A stretch of DNA of 64,000 nucleotides from Rhodeus uyekii (GCA_037043235.1 JAWRVZ010000038.1:4791727-4855726), one strand, 5' to 3'; counted from the stretch's first letter, positions 1-12,545 are shown. Notes: generated by a model not told the origin, from the sequence alone. Translations and numbers: made by a program.

Positions 1-964
1 AATTATAACCTATTTGTTATTTTATGACATACTAAAATTGTGTTGTTAGTTTAATAGTTGCTGTAAAATGATAGTTTATTTTTAATTAATACCTAATGGA
101 TTGACAAAAGTAATCAAATCGAACCTCATTAAGTGTTACTGCATTAGGCATGGGTGAACTGCTCTGGACAGGTTTTCCAAATGTTCTTTTCCCCAGCTGT
201 TTTCTTTTTATAAATTATGCGTTTTAGCTCATTCAGAGCGAATGTCCCAGTTTTCTTAAGATTAGCTTGACACTGACATTCACTGAACCAGTAATGTCTT
301 CGCTGTAATATAAATAAGTCGTTACATTTTAAGGTCTTCCAGTTCGTGGAAAAAGCCCATTTATTAGTTGTAGGTGCATCATAGCAGTCTTGTATCTATT
401 TGTTGCAGGAATGCACTCTAGATTAAGTGTTTGCCATTTGTTACCCACACAGTTCACTCTTCTTGATCTCAGAGAGAGAAACAGCCCGTTCCCCCTTGTC
501 ATCCTTGGGCTTGTTCCATGTAGGAAAAAAATAATGCCTGATCCAAGTTTATTCTCTGCAGGCCAGGGTGCTCGGGCTTAAAGAGTACAGGAAGAATCAA
601 ATGATTTATTCCAACCATTTGGAGCACAACCAGTACACTTAAAGTTCACCCAAAGATTTAAATTTACTCACTCATGGCATCCTTAAAATAAATGTCGTCT
701 TTTGTTCACTTTTACTTAATGTGTCTCTTGGAATAAACAGCTCAATTCTTATGGATTAGTTTTATGATCTCTTTTTAAACCCTTCGAAGCACCACAGTGG
801 TAGTTGCATAGCTGTCAATAGAGGGATGGAATACTCTGATTTCATCAAAAATATCTTCATTTGTGTTCCAAAGTAGCACAGAAGCCTTTATGAGTTTGGA
901 ACGACTTGAGGGTGAGAGGATTTATGGCACAGTTTTCATTTTGGGTAAGCTATCCCTTTAAATA
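1..964. other. cd82 intron sequence with palindromic-repeat fragment
   Basis: AT-rich noncoding sequence upstream of the first visible cd82 exon, presumably intron. About 825-962 is one half of a dispersed repeat seen again at 9195-9440 and 10716-10930: it shares the phrases 'gaacgacttgagggtgag' and the end 'gctatccctttaa'. No exon for the missing CD82 N-terminus was found here or up to 4008. Confidence 0.5.
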
Positions 965-1907
965 CACTGATCCAAAAAATTAAGGGAACGCTTAATCATC
1001 GCAGGATAGCACCAGGTCAATTAAACTTTAGGGAAATCAATCATTCCAATTAGGAAGCATAAGTGTTTGTGAATCAGTTTCACCTGCTTTGGTGCAAATT
1101 AAAGTGATGGGTGCACTGGAGACAACCCCCAAAAAGGGAATGATTTTGCTGGTGATAGCTGTAGACGGTTGTCCTCACCTTATTCTTTCTGACTGATTTG
1201 TCTTTAGTTTTGTTAGGGTCCTTGTCACTGTCTGTAGCATGAGGCAGTACCTGCAACCCAATCAGTTTGCATAGGCAATCCTGGTTTGGTGTGTCTCTCA
1301 GCACAGTTTCAAGAGCATGGAGGAGATACCAAGAGACCGGAGGAGAGCTGGACAGGGACGTAGAAGGGTAACAACCCAGCAGCAGGACCAGTATCTGCTT
1401 GTTTGTGTGAGGAGAAACTGGAGGAACCTACAAAATGACCTCCAGTAGACTACTGGTATGCATGTTTCTGACCAAACTGTCAGAAACAGATGTCATGAGG
1501 GCCCCACAGACCTTCACGTGCTAGCCAATGGTTCTCTTACTGCTGTTATGTACCAGTGTGAAGTCCTCAGAGCTATTGTCAGAACGTTTGCTGGTATAGT
1601 GGGCCCATCATTATGGATGATAATGCCTTATGACTAGAGTGTGTTGGTACTTTTTTGATGACGAAGTCATTGATGCCATTGACATCATATATTGGGAGCA
1701 TCCAAAGCCACCAAGTAGCACCATGGACTGTCCAAGAGGTCAGTGATGCCCTGATCCACATCTGGTAGGAGATCCGCTGGACACCATCTCATCAAGATCA
1801 TGCCCAGACATTGTTGTGAGTGCATACAGGCATACAGAGTGTGTTGATGATTTTGGTTTCCATTGACTATTGTCACATAGTTTTATTAAAAAAAGATAGA
1901 ATGCATA
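965..1907 (+). mobile_element. Decayed Tc1/mariner element, + strand, interrupted
   Basis: The left end (cactgatccaaaaaatt aagggaac, from 965 after TA at 963-964) matches the terminus of a common fish Tc1-like family. Inside, on the + strand, are transposase remnants: a block around 1320-1400 (arginine-rich, then Q-Q-Q-D-Q-Y) and a block around 1600-1790 corresponding to the D-(E)-G-I-D and 'EEIR.TPSHLIKIMPRHC' parts. Much of the catalytic core is deleted and the frames are broken. The 3' part (gatttccattgact-like, 1852-1900) runs into a younger Tc1-like insertion at TA 1908-1909. A second fragment of the family is at 50030-50250. Confidence 0.7.
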
Positions 1908-1909
1908 TA

Positions 1910-3459
1910 CAGGGAGTGCAGAATTATTAGGCAAATTGTATTTTTGAGGATTAATTTTATTATTGAACAACAACCATGTTCTCACTGAACACAAAAAACT
2001 CATTAATATCAAAGCTGAATATTTTTGTATCAATATTTTAAGTAGTTTTTAGTTTTAGCTATTTTAGGGGGATATCTGTGTGTGCAGGTGACTATTACTG
2101 TGCATAATTATTAGGCAACTTAACAAAAAACAAATTTATACCCATTTCAATTATTTATTTTTACCAGTGAAACCAATATAACATCTCAACATTCACAAAT
2201 ATACATTTCTGACATTCAAAAACCAAACAAAAACAAATCAGTGACCAATATAGCCACCTTTCTTTGCAAGGACACTCAAAAGCCTGCCATCCATGGATTC
2301 TGTCAGTGTTTTGATCTGTTCGCCATCAACATTGCGTGCAGCAGCAACCACAGCCTCCCAGACACTGTTCAGAGTGGTGTACTGTTTTCCCTCCTTGTAA
2401 ATCGCACATTTGATGATGGACCACAGGTTGTCAATGGGGTTCAGATCAGGTGAACAAGGAGGCCATATCATTAGATTTTCTTCTTATATACCCTTTCTTG
2501 CCAGCCACGCTGTGGAGTACTTGGACGCGTGTGATGGAGCATTGTCCTGCATGAAAATCATGTTTTTCTTGAAGGATGCAGACGACTTCCTGTACCACTG
2601 CTTGAAGAAGGTGTCTTCCAGAAACTGGCAGTAGGACTGGGAGTTGAGCTTGACTCCATCCTCAACCCGAAAAGGCCCCACAAGCTCATCTTTGATGATA
2701 CCAGCCCAAACCAGTACTCCACCTCCACCTTGCTGGCGTCTGAGTCGGACTGGAGCTCTCTGCCCTTTACCAATCCAGCCACGGGCCCATCAAGACTCAC
2801 TCTCATTTCATCAGTCCATAAAACATTAGAAAAATCAGTCTTGAGATATTTCTTGGCCCAGTCTTGACGTTTCAGCTTGTGTGTCTTGTTCAGTGGTGGT
2901 CGACTTTCTGCCTTTCTTACCTTGGCCATGTCTCTGAGTATTGCACACCTTGTGCTTTTGGGCACTCCAGTGATGTTGCAGCTCTGAAATATGGCCAAAC
3001 TGGTGGCAAGTGGCATCTTGGCAGCTGCACGCTTGACTTTTCTCAGTTCACGGGCAGTTATTTTGCGCCTTGGTTTTTCCGCACGCTTCTTGCGACCCTG
3101 TTGACTATTTTGAATGAAACGCTTGATTGTTCGATGATCACGCTTCAGAAGCTTGGCTATTTTAAGACTGCTGCATCCCTCTGCAATATATCTCACTATT
3201 TTTGACTTTTCTGAGCCTGTCATGTCCTTCTTTTGACCCATTTTGCCAAAGGAAAGGAAGTTGCCTAATAATTATGCACACGTGATATAGGGTGTTGATG
3301 TCATTAGACCACACCCCTTCTCATTACAGAGATGCACATCACCTAATATGCTTAATTGGTAGTAGGCTTTCCAGCCTATACAGCTTGGAGTAAGACAACA
3401 TGCATAACGAGGATGATGTGGTCAAAATACTAATTTGCCTAATAATTCTGCACTCCCTG
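1910..3459 (-). mobile_element. Full-length Tc1/mariner transposon, inactive
   Basis: A 1550-bp element bounded by TA on both sides (1908-1909, 3460-3461), with terminal inverted repeats starting cagggagtgcagaattatta at the left and its complement at the right. A second, inner copy of the repeat core (gcataattattaggcaact) lies at 2102-2120, with its complement at 3260-3278, so each end has an outer and an inner site in the IR/DR arrangement. The transposase is on the minus strand between 3241 and 2238. The paired termini and intact target duplication make the boundaries secure. Confidence 0.9.
2238..3241 (-). pseudogene. Tc1-like transposase pseudogene
   Basis: Starts with MGQKKDMTGSEKSKIVRYIA at 3241 and shows an N-terminal helix-turn-helix paired-like domain, a basic GRKKRAEKPRRK linker, then the catalytic core: WTDE (first Asp), MQDNAPSH (second Asp) and SPDLNPIDNLW (third site). 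It is broken by at least one frameshift near 2760-2800, where the reading frame passes to one starting GPFRVEDGVKLNSQ, and by an in-frame TAA near 2490 just after WLARKGI. The third catalytic position is Asp where Tc1 relatives have Glu, and 37 residue positions separate the second and third acidic residues. It cannot make an active transposase. Confidence 0.85.
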
Positions 3460-3461
3460 TA

Positions 3462-4008
3462 AAGTATCTGTTCAGAAGAAATAAACATTAGTCAAAAACT
3501 GTACAAAAGAAAGCATTTTGACAAATTATAGTGCACCAGCATGTGCCCTGGTGTTGATGTAGATGGAGTGCTTGTTAGGGAAGGCTGTGGTGCTGTTGAA
3601 CTCGTGCAACATCCGCTGCGCTCCCCCTCCACCCCCCTCCCCTCCAGCCACTGCCACGCAAGAAGCACAACCCAATCAGTCCCAGATGTTAACTGAGAGG
3701 AAAAGAGAGTCTGGAACCCCACAGTTAGAGATCAGGGGACGGTTCATGGCTTCCTATGGGCCGGGATTAGTGTGTTTGTTGCATACAAGCACAAAACCTT
3801 GCTGTCTTTCAGGGAACACATTAATACAAGAGTTTCCATCTTTAGCTCTGTCCAAGAGATTTGGAGTGAACAAGTTGCAGCTTGTAAACTGAAATGTGGG
3901 GCCCCTTGCTCCCCTCCTGTCCTGCAGTATATGATTGATTCTCTTTTTTTCTCTCTCTCTTTCCCCTGTCTTCCTCTGCCCCTGTCTTTTTTTTTTCTCT
4001 CTCTACAG
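3462..4008. other. cd82 intron end with C/T-rich acceptor tract
   Basis: Noncoding. The first part may be the displaced 3' remainder of the older Tc1-like element interrupted at 1908. The end is a long pyrimidine tract (about 3930-4006) leading to ctacag before the exon at 4009. No coding signal was found. Confidence 0.4.
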
Positions 4009-7000
4009 ATCTTCGGAGCTACGATTATGGGATTTGGACTGTGGATCCTCCTAGACAATCAGAGCCTCATTGCAGTGTTGCGTAAGTGTTTGCATAAAAT
4101 CTGTGCAACAAAAAGAAAACCATTAAATGTCTTGTAGTTTAAAATTATGTTTCTGATAACCTTAATCTACTCTCACATTAATCTAAAAGGCTATTTAATG
4201 CCCCATGGGAGAGTTGGTTGTAGTAAAATCTAGAGGAAGTGGTGAGAAGAGCTGGCCATTGATCTTGTCTTTTTATGCTCTCATTAGTGAAGTTTTATCC
4301 CATTTTACCTTTGAATGAAACCTTCTGGGCTTGTGCACCAATGACTCAGACCCACTTTTACTGGGGCCATCTGTCTCTTGTTTTGCTTGTTTGATGATAA
4401 CCATTAGTCTCATCTTAAAGCACAAGATTCAGGCTTTTGCACAGATTGTCCACGATGGGCTCTGTATTTTGCATTACCCCTCCTCCCCTGCTCACCTCTG
4501 ATCTCTTTTCCATCCCAGAAGCCATTGCAGGGACCTCTGGGTCACTGGATCTGGGTTTTACAGACACGGCCAAGCAGGCTGGAGCTATATGTTCACAGCT
4601 GGCTCTGGATCAGCTATTGAGTTCACGGCTCTGTGTGCGAGCCAGGCAGGGCCTGTGTGTGACATAGCACGTCTGAGGCAGTCTGCAGGTGCTCCCTCGC
4701 TGCCACACAGGGGTCTTTTAGCGGCTTCCTCATTAGCATGCATCACGTCAATGCTCAGATCAGGCCTTTCATTGCGTTAGTCATTGGAAAGAACAAATTA
4801 ACACTGGTGAGCAAGTATCCAAGGAGGGAAAAGAATGAGCCTCTATCTGCCTCTCGTCTTAAGCTACACTTCAGTTCAAAAGTTAATGTTTTTGAAAGCA
4901 GTCGCTCACCAAGGGTGCATTTGAATCAAAAATATAGTAATATTGTGAAATAATATTACTATTTAAAATATCTTTCTATTTTAATAGATTTAGAAACCAT
5001 TCTAATATGCTGATTTGTTGCTTTTTGTCAACAAAATTACTGACAAAAGTGGTCAAATAAGTGTTTTTTCACATCAACAAAAAATGCACATAAAGATCGA
5101 TAAATGCTTATAGTTAAAGTAGTGCTGACAAAAATATTGTGAAGAAAAATAACACTGCATCTGCAGCAAGATATTAAAAGTACACTGACAATGTTTTGAA
5201 AGAAAAATCTAAAAAGAAAATGAATTTTTTCAAGAATCCTTAGCTGATAATGTTTTGACCTACTGTTAATGAATGCCTTACCGTAAAGTGTTACCAATGT
5301 TTGAATATTTACCGTAATTTTTCTCTTTCTCATCAAACAAAATTATACTGAAATTTTTTAAAATAGAATGAAATAATTGACATTGCAAAATACAAATTTT
5401 TTAGTCTACAACAAAAGACTGTTTAAATTAACAATGCTCAAAGCACATTGATAGTCCCTAAATTTCTAAAACAATTACAGTAGTGTACCTGGGAAAGATT
5501 TGTAAAGGTTGTCTTGTAAAATGTAGTGTGCCTCTCCCAAACCCCAAGTGGCTGTGCTATAAATTTTTATTTTTTATTGTTCAGAGAAGAAAACTGATTT
5601 TAAGAAGTCCCAGGCTCACGCCATATCACCATACCAACAGCAGTGAATCTGTCAACCTTTCGTTCTTTTCTTTTTCATGTCATAATTCATCTGACAGACA
5701 CATTCCTGCAGTGCGCAGCGGTCTCTGGCTGTTTGTTGGGACTCCCAGCCATGCATGCAAACAGTGCGCCCTTTTACCCATCGTTAAAAAAAGTTTTCTG
5801 AACGTCATTGTTTTACTAATCCAGATGCCAGTGGCCTTCACTGGCTCACTGATCCCTAGAGGATTTTCCTGTTTCCGTTAGACACCATTAGGCACTTCAA
5901 CAGCAACATTTACAGTACTGAAGGCCTTCACATTTGAAGCTGAATTGCAGACACATGTTTAATGCTTTTATTTGAAATGTATATGCCCATTCTTGGGGTT
6001 TGGGAGTTAGATTCATTCATTGCAAGTGGTTTCTTCAGCCAAATGCTTTGAATTTGGCTTCTGCTGAGCACAGCGGTCAAACTTAAAGGCATTTGTTTAG
6101 TTAAAGGAAAAAGGTCTTGTTCTTTATTCTGCTATTGTTTGTGGGATTGTTATGGCGACAAAGAATTTTGATAATATTTACCACATGGCACAAAAGAGCA
6201 TTGTCTCACTGTTCTAATTTTAAATCTCTTTTTTTAAATTGCATTAACAGCTGTGTACCAATAGTTAAGTCAAACATTTCGGATAAAAACTGCTTTGACT
6301 CTTGTGAGAATTTCTTCACAGTAAACTGAATGGGCTGAAAAGATTCCAAAAACGTAACTCACTCCGCAGCGTTCCTTGGAATATTAGATTTGTTTGCTTA
6401 CTTGTGACCCATTGCAATCTGCCTGTTCACAGTATCCAGCTATCCAGTTCCTTCCTAATCATTAATTATTAAATAGCCTAAATTATGTAAGATGTAGCTT
6501 GTGCCTTCTCAACTGTGTGAAAAGATGGACTCATTCTGTTATTTGTGGTTTGATGCATGCTGTAATCATCTGGCTTGAGCTGGTCATCTCATCTAAGTGC
6601 TTGGTTTCGTAATGATGATTACATCAGGTCACATGATAGGCCATTGTATCCTCTGCACCCACAGTCACAAAGTGCTCTGGTCCACACTATGGTATTGTTT
6701 GTAAGGCTGTCTGTGGTAATGTTGTTTTTGCTGGGGAGTCATTGAGGTATTTTGAGGCTGGATGATATGACAGAGGCTTCTCAGTATGGCTTTCTGACAA
6801 TACGCACGAAAGCGTGACTGAAGTAGGACTAGAACACAGTTGGAGAATGTGCTGCTGCTTTGAGCTAAAGCCACAGAATATCAGTGTTCATGATACTGCA
6901 TAGGCTGTCATGACTCAGTCAGGATTGCAAGAGAGATCTTCCAACCCCATCTCGACATTACACATGGTTATTCATGAGGACAACCCGAGACTGTATTTAA

Positions 7001-10000
7001 CATGAAAATTAGTTTGTGACAGTCTAAACCACAGTAGTGCATTTTATTAGGAAGAGCTGAAGTGGTTGCATTAATTGTACGTGTCAACAAACTATAGAAA
7101 ATGTCTTGACAACACTTTACTTTAAGGTTTAATGCTAATTTTTAAATATATTATTCTTTTTTATTTGTAAAACATGTATTTATTGTTCAAACGTATACAT
7201 TTGTTCATTTAGCAGACGCTTTTATCAAAAGTGACTTATTCAGAAAGCAATTTGTCACGGAGAGGTAGATGTACACAAGAAGTGCTCGCAATACAAAGTT
7301 TCAGACAGTGAATTCGTATAAGCTAGAGAAGTGAGGAATAAGGGATGTAGGTTAAGTGCTCACAGACAAAATGAGTTTTCAGTTGTCTTTTGAATATTGA
7401 CAGGGGTTGTGCATTCCAGATGATCGTTCCACCAGCAAGGAACAGTGAACGATAATGTTCTGGAGAGTTACTTTGTGCTTCTCTGTGATGGTACCACGAC
7501 CCGTCGCTCATTTACTGATCGTAGGCTTCTGGTAGGTGTGTAGACTCGTTGTAGCAAGTGGAAATGGGTAATGAGCTTATTGTAGAACTGTAAGCAAGCA
7601 TCATTGACTTGAACTTGATACGAGCAGCAAGTGTGAGCCAGTGCAGAGAGATAAAGAGAGGTGTGATTGAAGACAAGACTTGCTGCAGCGTTCTGGATCA
7701 GTTGTAGGGGTTTGATTGCACTTGATGGAAGTCCAGCCAGAAGAGCATTGGAATAATCAAGCCTATAAATAACCATAGCCTGAACGAAAAGTTGTGTTGC
7801 TTGCTCAGGAAAGACCTGATCTTTCTGAATGTTGTGAAGAGCAAACCTGCATGACTGTGGTCTTTGAAGATCAGTTGGGCCTCAAAGTTTATTCCAAGAT
7901 TTCTGGCCGACCTTGATGGGCTAGTCGATGATTGAACTCATTTTGACAGTCTGGATGGTGAAGTTGTGCTGCAGAGACGGTTTGGCAGGAAAGATCAGAA
8001 GCTCTTTGCCAGGTTGAGCTGCAGGTGATGCTCTTTCATCCATGCAGTGATGTCCACCAGACCGCTTGTGATTCATGCAGCTACTGTGGGATCTACTATG
8101 GGGTTACGTTAAAAAAAGTGAACTATCCATTTTTTATATATATATATACTTTTTTGAAAATGCTCACCAAGGCCTGATGTACAGTACTATTGTTGCAATT
8201 AGAAAAATAAAATGCATTTTATTACTGTGACGGGTAAAACTGAATTTTCAGCAGCCATTACTCTTCAGAGTCACATGATCTTTCATAAATCATTCTGCAA
8301 TGTTTTGGCAACCCCCGCTAAATAAACATTTTGTATAATTAATGTTGAAAGCATTATTTAAAGTATTTTTGTGGTAACAGTGATACTTTTTTCAGTATGC
8401 TTTGATGAATAGAATGTCTATTTGAAACAGATTTTGTAAGACCATAAAGTCTTTACTGCCACTTTGCTGAATAAAAGTTCTTCTTCCAAAAAAAAAAACC
8501 TTAACCATTTAATATGAACTAAGATTAATAAATGCTGTAAAAGTATTTCATGTTAGCTCTTGCATTAAAAGGTAAACAAGCATTATTTCTATTATGATTT
8601 TTTTTATTTGTAACCAGGATTGTGTTTGTATTTCTCACTAACAGAGGATTCATCCACGGTCCTGAAGGTGGTCTCCTATATTCTGATTGGTGTGGGCTCA
8701 TTCTCCATGGTTCTGGGATTTCTGGGCTGTCTGGGGGCCATATATGAGATCCGCTGTTTGCTCGGATTGGTAAGGCACAAAAATCAACCAGCACTAAATG
8801 TTCAGCAATATTTTTATCATCTATCCTAATTGAGTTATCCTAGCTTTTTTGTCTGCAAATCTGTGTAAAAAGATGTAATGTAAGCGTAAAGTGGAACTCA
8901 TGCTATCATGCGGCAATTTGTCGTGCTGAGCAGTTTCATGTCACAACCCGAGTAGACAGGACAGAACCAGCTGTTGTGTTTCTGTTGCGCACATCTGCAG
9001 ACTTTGGAGTACATATGTGGGACTGACATATGTGGTGAGGGTGTACATGGATCTGTGATGTCTTTTTCTTTCTCTACAGTACTTCACCTGCCTATTGCTC
9101 ATCCTCCTCGGTCAAGTGGCTGCTGCCATTCTCATCTACTATCAGCGTGATTTGGTGAGTCACTGAATGCCCTAAAACCCTGGCTCCCTCATGTCATTCC
9201 AAACCTGAATGACAGTGTTTTTTTCCTTTTGAATCCAAAAGATATTTTGAAGAATGTTGGTAACTAAACAGTTTTAGTTCCTATTAACTTCCAATGTATT
9301 GTCAGAAAATATAATTAAAGTCAATGGGGACTAAAATAGTTTTGTTACCAACTTCCCTCAAAATATCTTCTTTTTGTGTCCCATAGAAGAATATTGTCAT
9401 GGAGGTTGTGAAAGAGATAAGGGTGACAGATTTTTATTTTGTGGGTGATCTTTTTCGCATGTGCTGTGCCGTTAAAACACTTTGGAAGAGTTGAGGCCAA
9501 AACTCCATGTGTTCCATTTGCCAGCTAGATTTCATTGTGACGTTTAGTTTAGATTTCTGGAACAGCTGGAAAACAGGTCAAGAGAATAAGTGGCTGAAAA
9601 TGAAAAGGTATTGCCCCCCGTCGTACAAATCAGAAAGTACACTTAGAGTATTTGCAGGGTATGTGAGGATCACTGTTGTTGAGCAGACCTTCACCATGAT
9701 GACCCATGAGGAAAAAAAAAATCACACAGGATGAACATGAGCAAAGAAATGACTGAACACAAACACTTCACTCACACCTCCACCTAGATCAGCCAGCAGC
9801 AACTGTCTCTGAGGACACTATAGGAAGCATCTGAGCAGGATATGTGGTAAATCATAAAGTGTTTGGAGCAGGTAGATGATAGATGTTGTCCTTTTTTGCT
9901 TGCATTTCATTTTGGACAAATGCAAAGCAGTTTGGAGGCTAGATGAGCACACAGAAGATTTGCTTCCAATATAAATGTAGCACATGCATTTCTCATGGGG

Positions 10001-11400
10001 AAAAGAGACTCCATTTTAGTAGCTTAGTAACAGTTTCCTCAGTCAGCAATGTGAATCTCATGTCAAATACCTGGGGCTAAAAAAAAAAATATCACTGAGC
10101 CTTTTAACTTTCATTGCAGTTGAGGAAGGAGACGAGTGAAATTGTGTCCCAAGTCGTAGCAAACTACACCGGACAGAACAAAACCGCAGAGAATGCCTGG
10201 GACTACCTCCAGAGAACAGTGAGTTGAGAATGGATGAAATTTAATTATAGCCTGAGACATGTATTAAATGTCATATTGATTGTATTACTCAGTTTCTGTG
10301 GGAGGTTCAAGCCCTGGAATGTAGAAATGCTTGTTGGCTTGACCAAGTTTAACCTTTCACAACATCATGGCAGTTCATTATTCATATTCTTGTATGATTG
10401 ACACTTTAGTGGGTTGATTAATCCTGGTTTTATTTTTAAACCAACATTATTTAATGCTTCATGCCCGTTGTTTCTTGTTTGTGTTTCTCAGATGCAGTGT
10501 TGTGGCTGGCTTGGAAGTGAGGACTGGAATATGAACAATATGATAAAGAATACTTCACTAAACTTGTACTCGTGCTCCTGCCACAACTTTTCCCTCCCAC
10601 CATTAAATATTGCAGATAGTGGCTTCTGTCAGGCCACATCTGAGGACTTGCCCATCTATGAGACGGTATGGGAAATATTCTCCATGTCTCCCTATTGTTT
10701 CATGTAGTTCTGTGTTGTGAAAGGGATAGTCCACCCAAACGTTAAAATGTGGTTACAAAGCTGTATGGTTTGCTTTCTTTGGAACACAAAAGAAGGTATT
10801 TTGAAGAATGTTGGTAACTAGTTTGGGCGCCATTGACATTCCTTAAAATAATACTATTTTGTATTGAACTGAAATCATACAGGTTTGAAACTACATGACA
10901 GTGAGTAAATGATGACAGAATATCCTTTTAGGACTGTTTGAAATGGTAAATAAAATATGTTTGCTAAACTCTGAGGGCAAAGTTATTGCACCCCCCCTGG
11001 GAGGGTTTACGGTTCACCAACTGCATTTCAGATACCTGTTTCTTTGAATGATATCAATAACCGGTGTAGTTCAGGTGAATAATGTAATGACAGAGTGTTT
11101 TCCTGTCTTTATCAGGGCTGTATGGATATTGTGGGGAGCTGGCTCTTCACAAATTATGGCATTATTTTGGGAATCTGCCTCGGTGTGGCTGTCATTGAGG
11201 TATGTTGTATTTCCTCCTGCTATGAACATTGGGGTGTTTCTCATCAATTCAGTTTTTAAGCTATATTGTGCAATGAATTGACAGTTTTCTGCAGTGTTCT
11301 CACTTGTTTCCCCCCCTTACAGCTCCTTGGTATGATCCTTTCTATGGGGCTGTGTAAGAGTGTACACCAAGAAGACTACACTAAAGTGCCAAAGTACTGA
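4009..11400 (+). CDS. cd82: CD82 tetraspanin (KAI1), 5' end outside window
   Basis: Seven coding exons with GT-AG borders and consistent phase: 4009-4081, 8645-8769, 9080-9154, 10120-10218, 10492-10665, 11116-11199 and 11323-11400 (TGA). They give 235 residues; about 20 N-terminal residues of the family are missing and must lie in an exon before base 1. The product is a four-pass plasma-membrane tetraspanin that organises integrins and other receptors in membrane microdomains. Seen: the rest of TM1 (GFGLWILLD), TM2 with GFLGCLGA, TM3 (LLLILLGQVAAAILIYY), and a large extracellular loop with the CCG motif (QCCGW), the CSC pair and later GFC and GC cysteines. N-glycosylation sequons in the loop are NYT, NKT, NTS and NFS. 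TM4 follows, then a C-terminus ending EDYTKVPKY, nearly the same as human CD82. Exon phases follow the usual tetraspanin plan. Which teleost paralogue (a or b) cannot be told. Confidence 0.95.
4870..5012 (+). repeat. Dispersed hAT-type MITE fragment
   Basis: Contains 'cagttcaaaagttaatg', 'tcaccaagggtgcatttg', 'aatattgtgaaataatatta' and 'attctaatatgctgatttg' in the order of an abundant cyprinid non-autonomous repeat. A longer copy is at 8160-8490 and an inverted copy at about 62570-62885. Class assignment (hAT-like) is from memory of the family. Confidence 0.55.
7190..8090 (-). mobile_element. LINE fragment (L2/CR1-like reverse transcriptase C-terminus)
   Basis: Read on the minus strand from 8090 down, the broken frames give the end of a non-LTR reverse transcriptase: AWMKEHHLQLNLAKS, FTIQT, CRFALHNIQKIRSFL, then RLDYSNALLAGLPSSAIKPL, QLIQNAAASLVFN and TPTRSLRSV. 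At least two frame changes and a deletion after LVFN make it a dead copy. The 3' end at about 7195-7225 is 'aagtcacttttgataaaagc' plus 'gtctgctaaatgaaca', the same tail carried by the tRNA-derived SINEs at 24536 and 62346. It lies in the intron of cd82, antisense to the gene. Confidence 0.75.
8155..8495 (+). repeat. hAT-type MITE copy
   Basis: A longer copy of the 4870-5012 repeat: 'ctcaccaaggcctgatgt', 'aactgaattttcagcagcca', 'gagtcacatgatctttca', 'gtatgctttgatgaatagaa' and 'ctttactgccactttgctga', ending in an A-run. The fragment at 62570-62885 on the minus strand belongs to the same family. Confidence 0.6.
9195..9440. repeat. Palindromic MITE in cd82 intron
   Basis: The two arms are roughly inverted: 'aagatattttgaagaatgtt' plus 'ggtaact' on the left against 'gttaccaacttccctcaaaa' plus 'tatcttc' on the right, around a centre near 9300 (cttccaatgtattgtc). 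Related partial copies are at 825-962 and 10716-10930. Non-autonomous; no coding capacity. Confidence 0.6.
10716..10932. repeat. Partial palindromic MITE copy
   Basis: Starts 'gaaagggatagtccacccaa', carries 'aaggtattttgaagaatgtt' and ends 'agtaaatgatgacagaatat' plus 'cctttta'. Same family as 9195-9440, in the intron just after the cd82 large-loop exon. Confidence 0.6.
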
Positions 11401-12545
11401 GGAGGAAACACGGACTGTCGAACACAAATGTATTCAGTCACTCCTTATTTACTTGGAACAACAGATCTCCCTCTTTTTCTACAGTATATACAGTGTTTCC
11501 AAAAGATAAACTTTAGGGTTGTTAGTCATGAGTTTTCACTCTTTGTCAGTAACACTATCCCCTCTGATATGTAATTAAATCTTTTTAGTCCAGTTTGAAT
11601 AGCCCATTGTATGTTAGTCTGAAGTGTAGAATATGAAAGCTGCCCACATAAATTAATGAAAAGCATACAGCGTTTCCCGATGTCCCTCAATTTTCTATTT
11701 ATACAGCAACAGTCTTTAACACCCATGCTGGTCAACATTTATTGACATTTATTCATTGTAGTGACCCAAAGTTAACAGCCTTATTAAACTTTGGTTTATG
11801 CTTTATAGACAACGGAAAAAAACCACAAAGGCCTGCTTTTCTTAAAACAAGGGACTTTTCTTTCGATATTTTGCATGTTTTCTGTGGTATACATAGATTG
11901 ACGCAAACTCTACCCTGCCCTAGTGGCATGTCCCAAATAAGAAAGCTGTCTGTTTTATAGCCTATCATTTATGTTTGTACATCAGTGTTTCAGGTTGCCT
12001 TTGTTTATATATATTTTTTAGTGTGTATATATTTTTAGCTTTCATTTGCATGTTGATTTCGACAAGTCTTGGGAGTCAAAATGTTCCCTTTTTTGTACAG
12101 ATGATAAATTTAATCTTTTTCTACATGCTTAAGTTGAGCATATGTTTAAGGAAGAGTTTCCTTGATGCGAACCAAAATGAAGATTAGCCCCCAAAGTTGA
12201 CTGCAGACTTGATTTTATTTTATTTTGATAGCATTGATCCTAATTTAACTGATTTACTCTGGCACCGCTATGAATTTAATTGTATACTTGTTAAGACAAG
12301 TTTAAATGGAACAAATGCTAACAGTGTTTTCATTGTCATCTGTAATAGTTCTTTTGAATACGTAAAACTTTGAGTTCTTAATAAAAGGTACACATTTATT
12401 TGACTGTTTTAATGTTCCAAAAAAGTTTTTTTAATACAGTGCCCTACCAAATAATTATAAAATGATCAAAGTATTGTAAATTATTGTAAACAACATGTAC
12501 CTTTCTGAAGATGAATGTTACAATAAATGACTCACCACACACCTA
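11401..12545 (+). other. cd82: cd82 3' untranslated region
   Basis: AT-rich sequence directly after the cd82 stop codon with no splice or coding signal. Candidate polyadenylation signals AATAAA lie at 12380-12385 and 12522-12527; the second is followed by a GT-rich stretch (tatttgtgctcagtgttttt), which fits a downstream element. The 3' UTR would be about 1.0-1.15 kb. The exact cleavage site is inferred. Confidence 0.6.

Noticed and set aside
3492..3892. Short frames near 3.5-3.9 kb as the missing CD82 first exon
   Set aside because: None encodes the expected MG..CIKVTKYFLFLFNL-like start, and there is no donor in the right phase.
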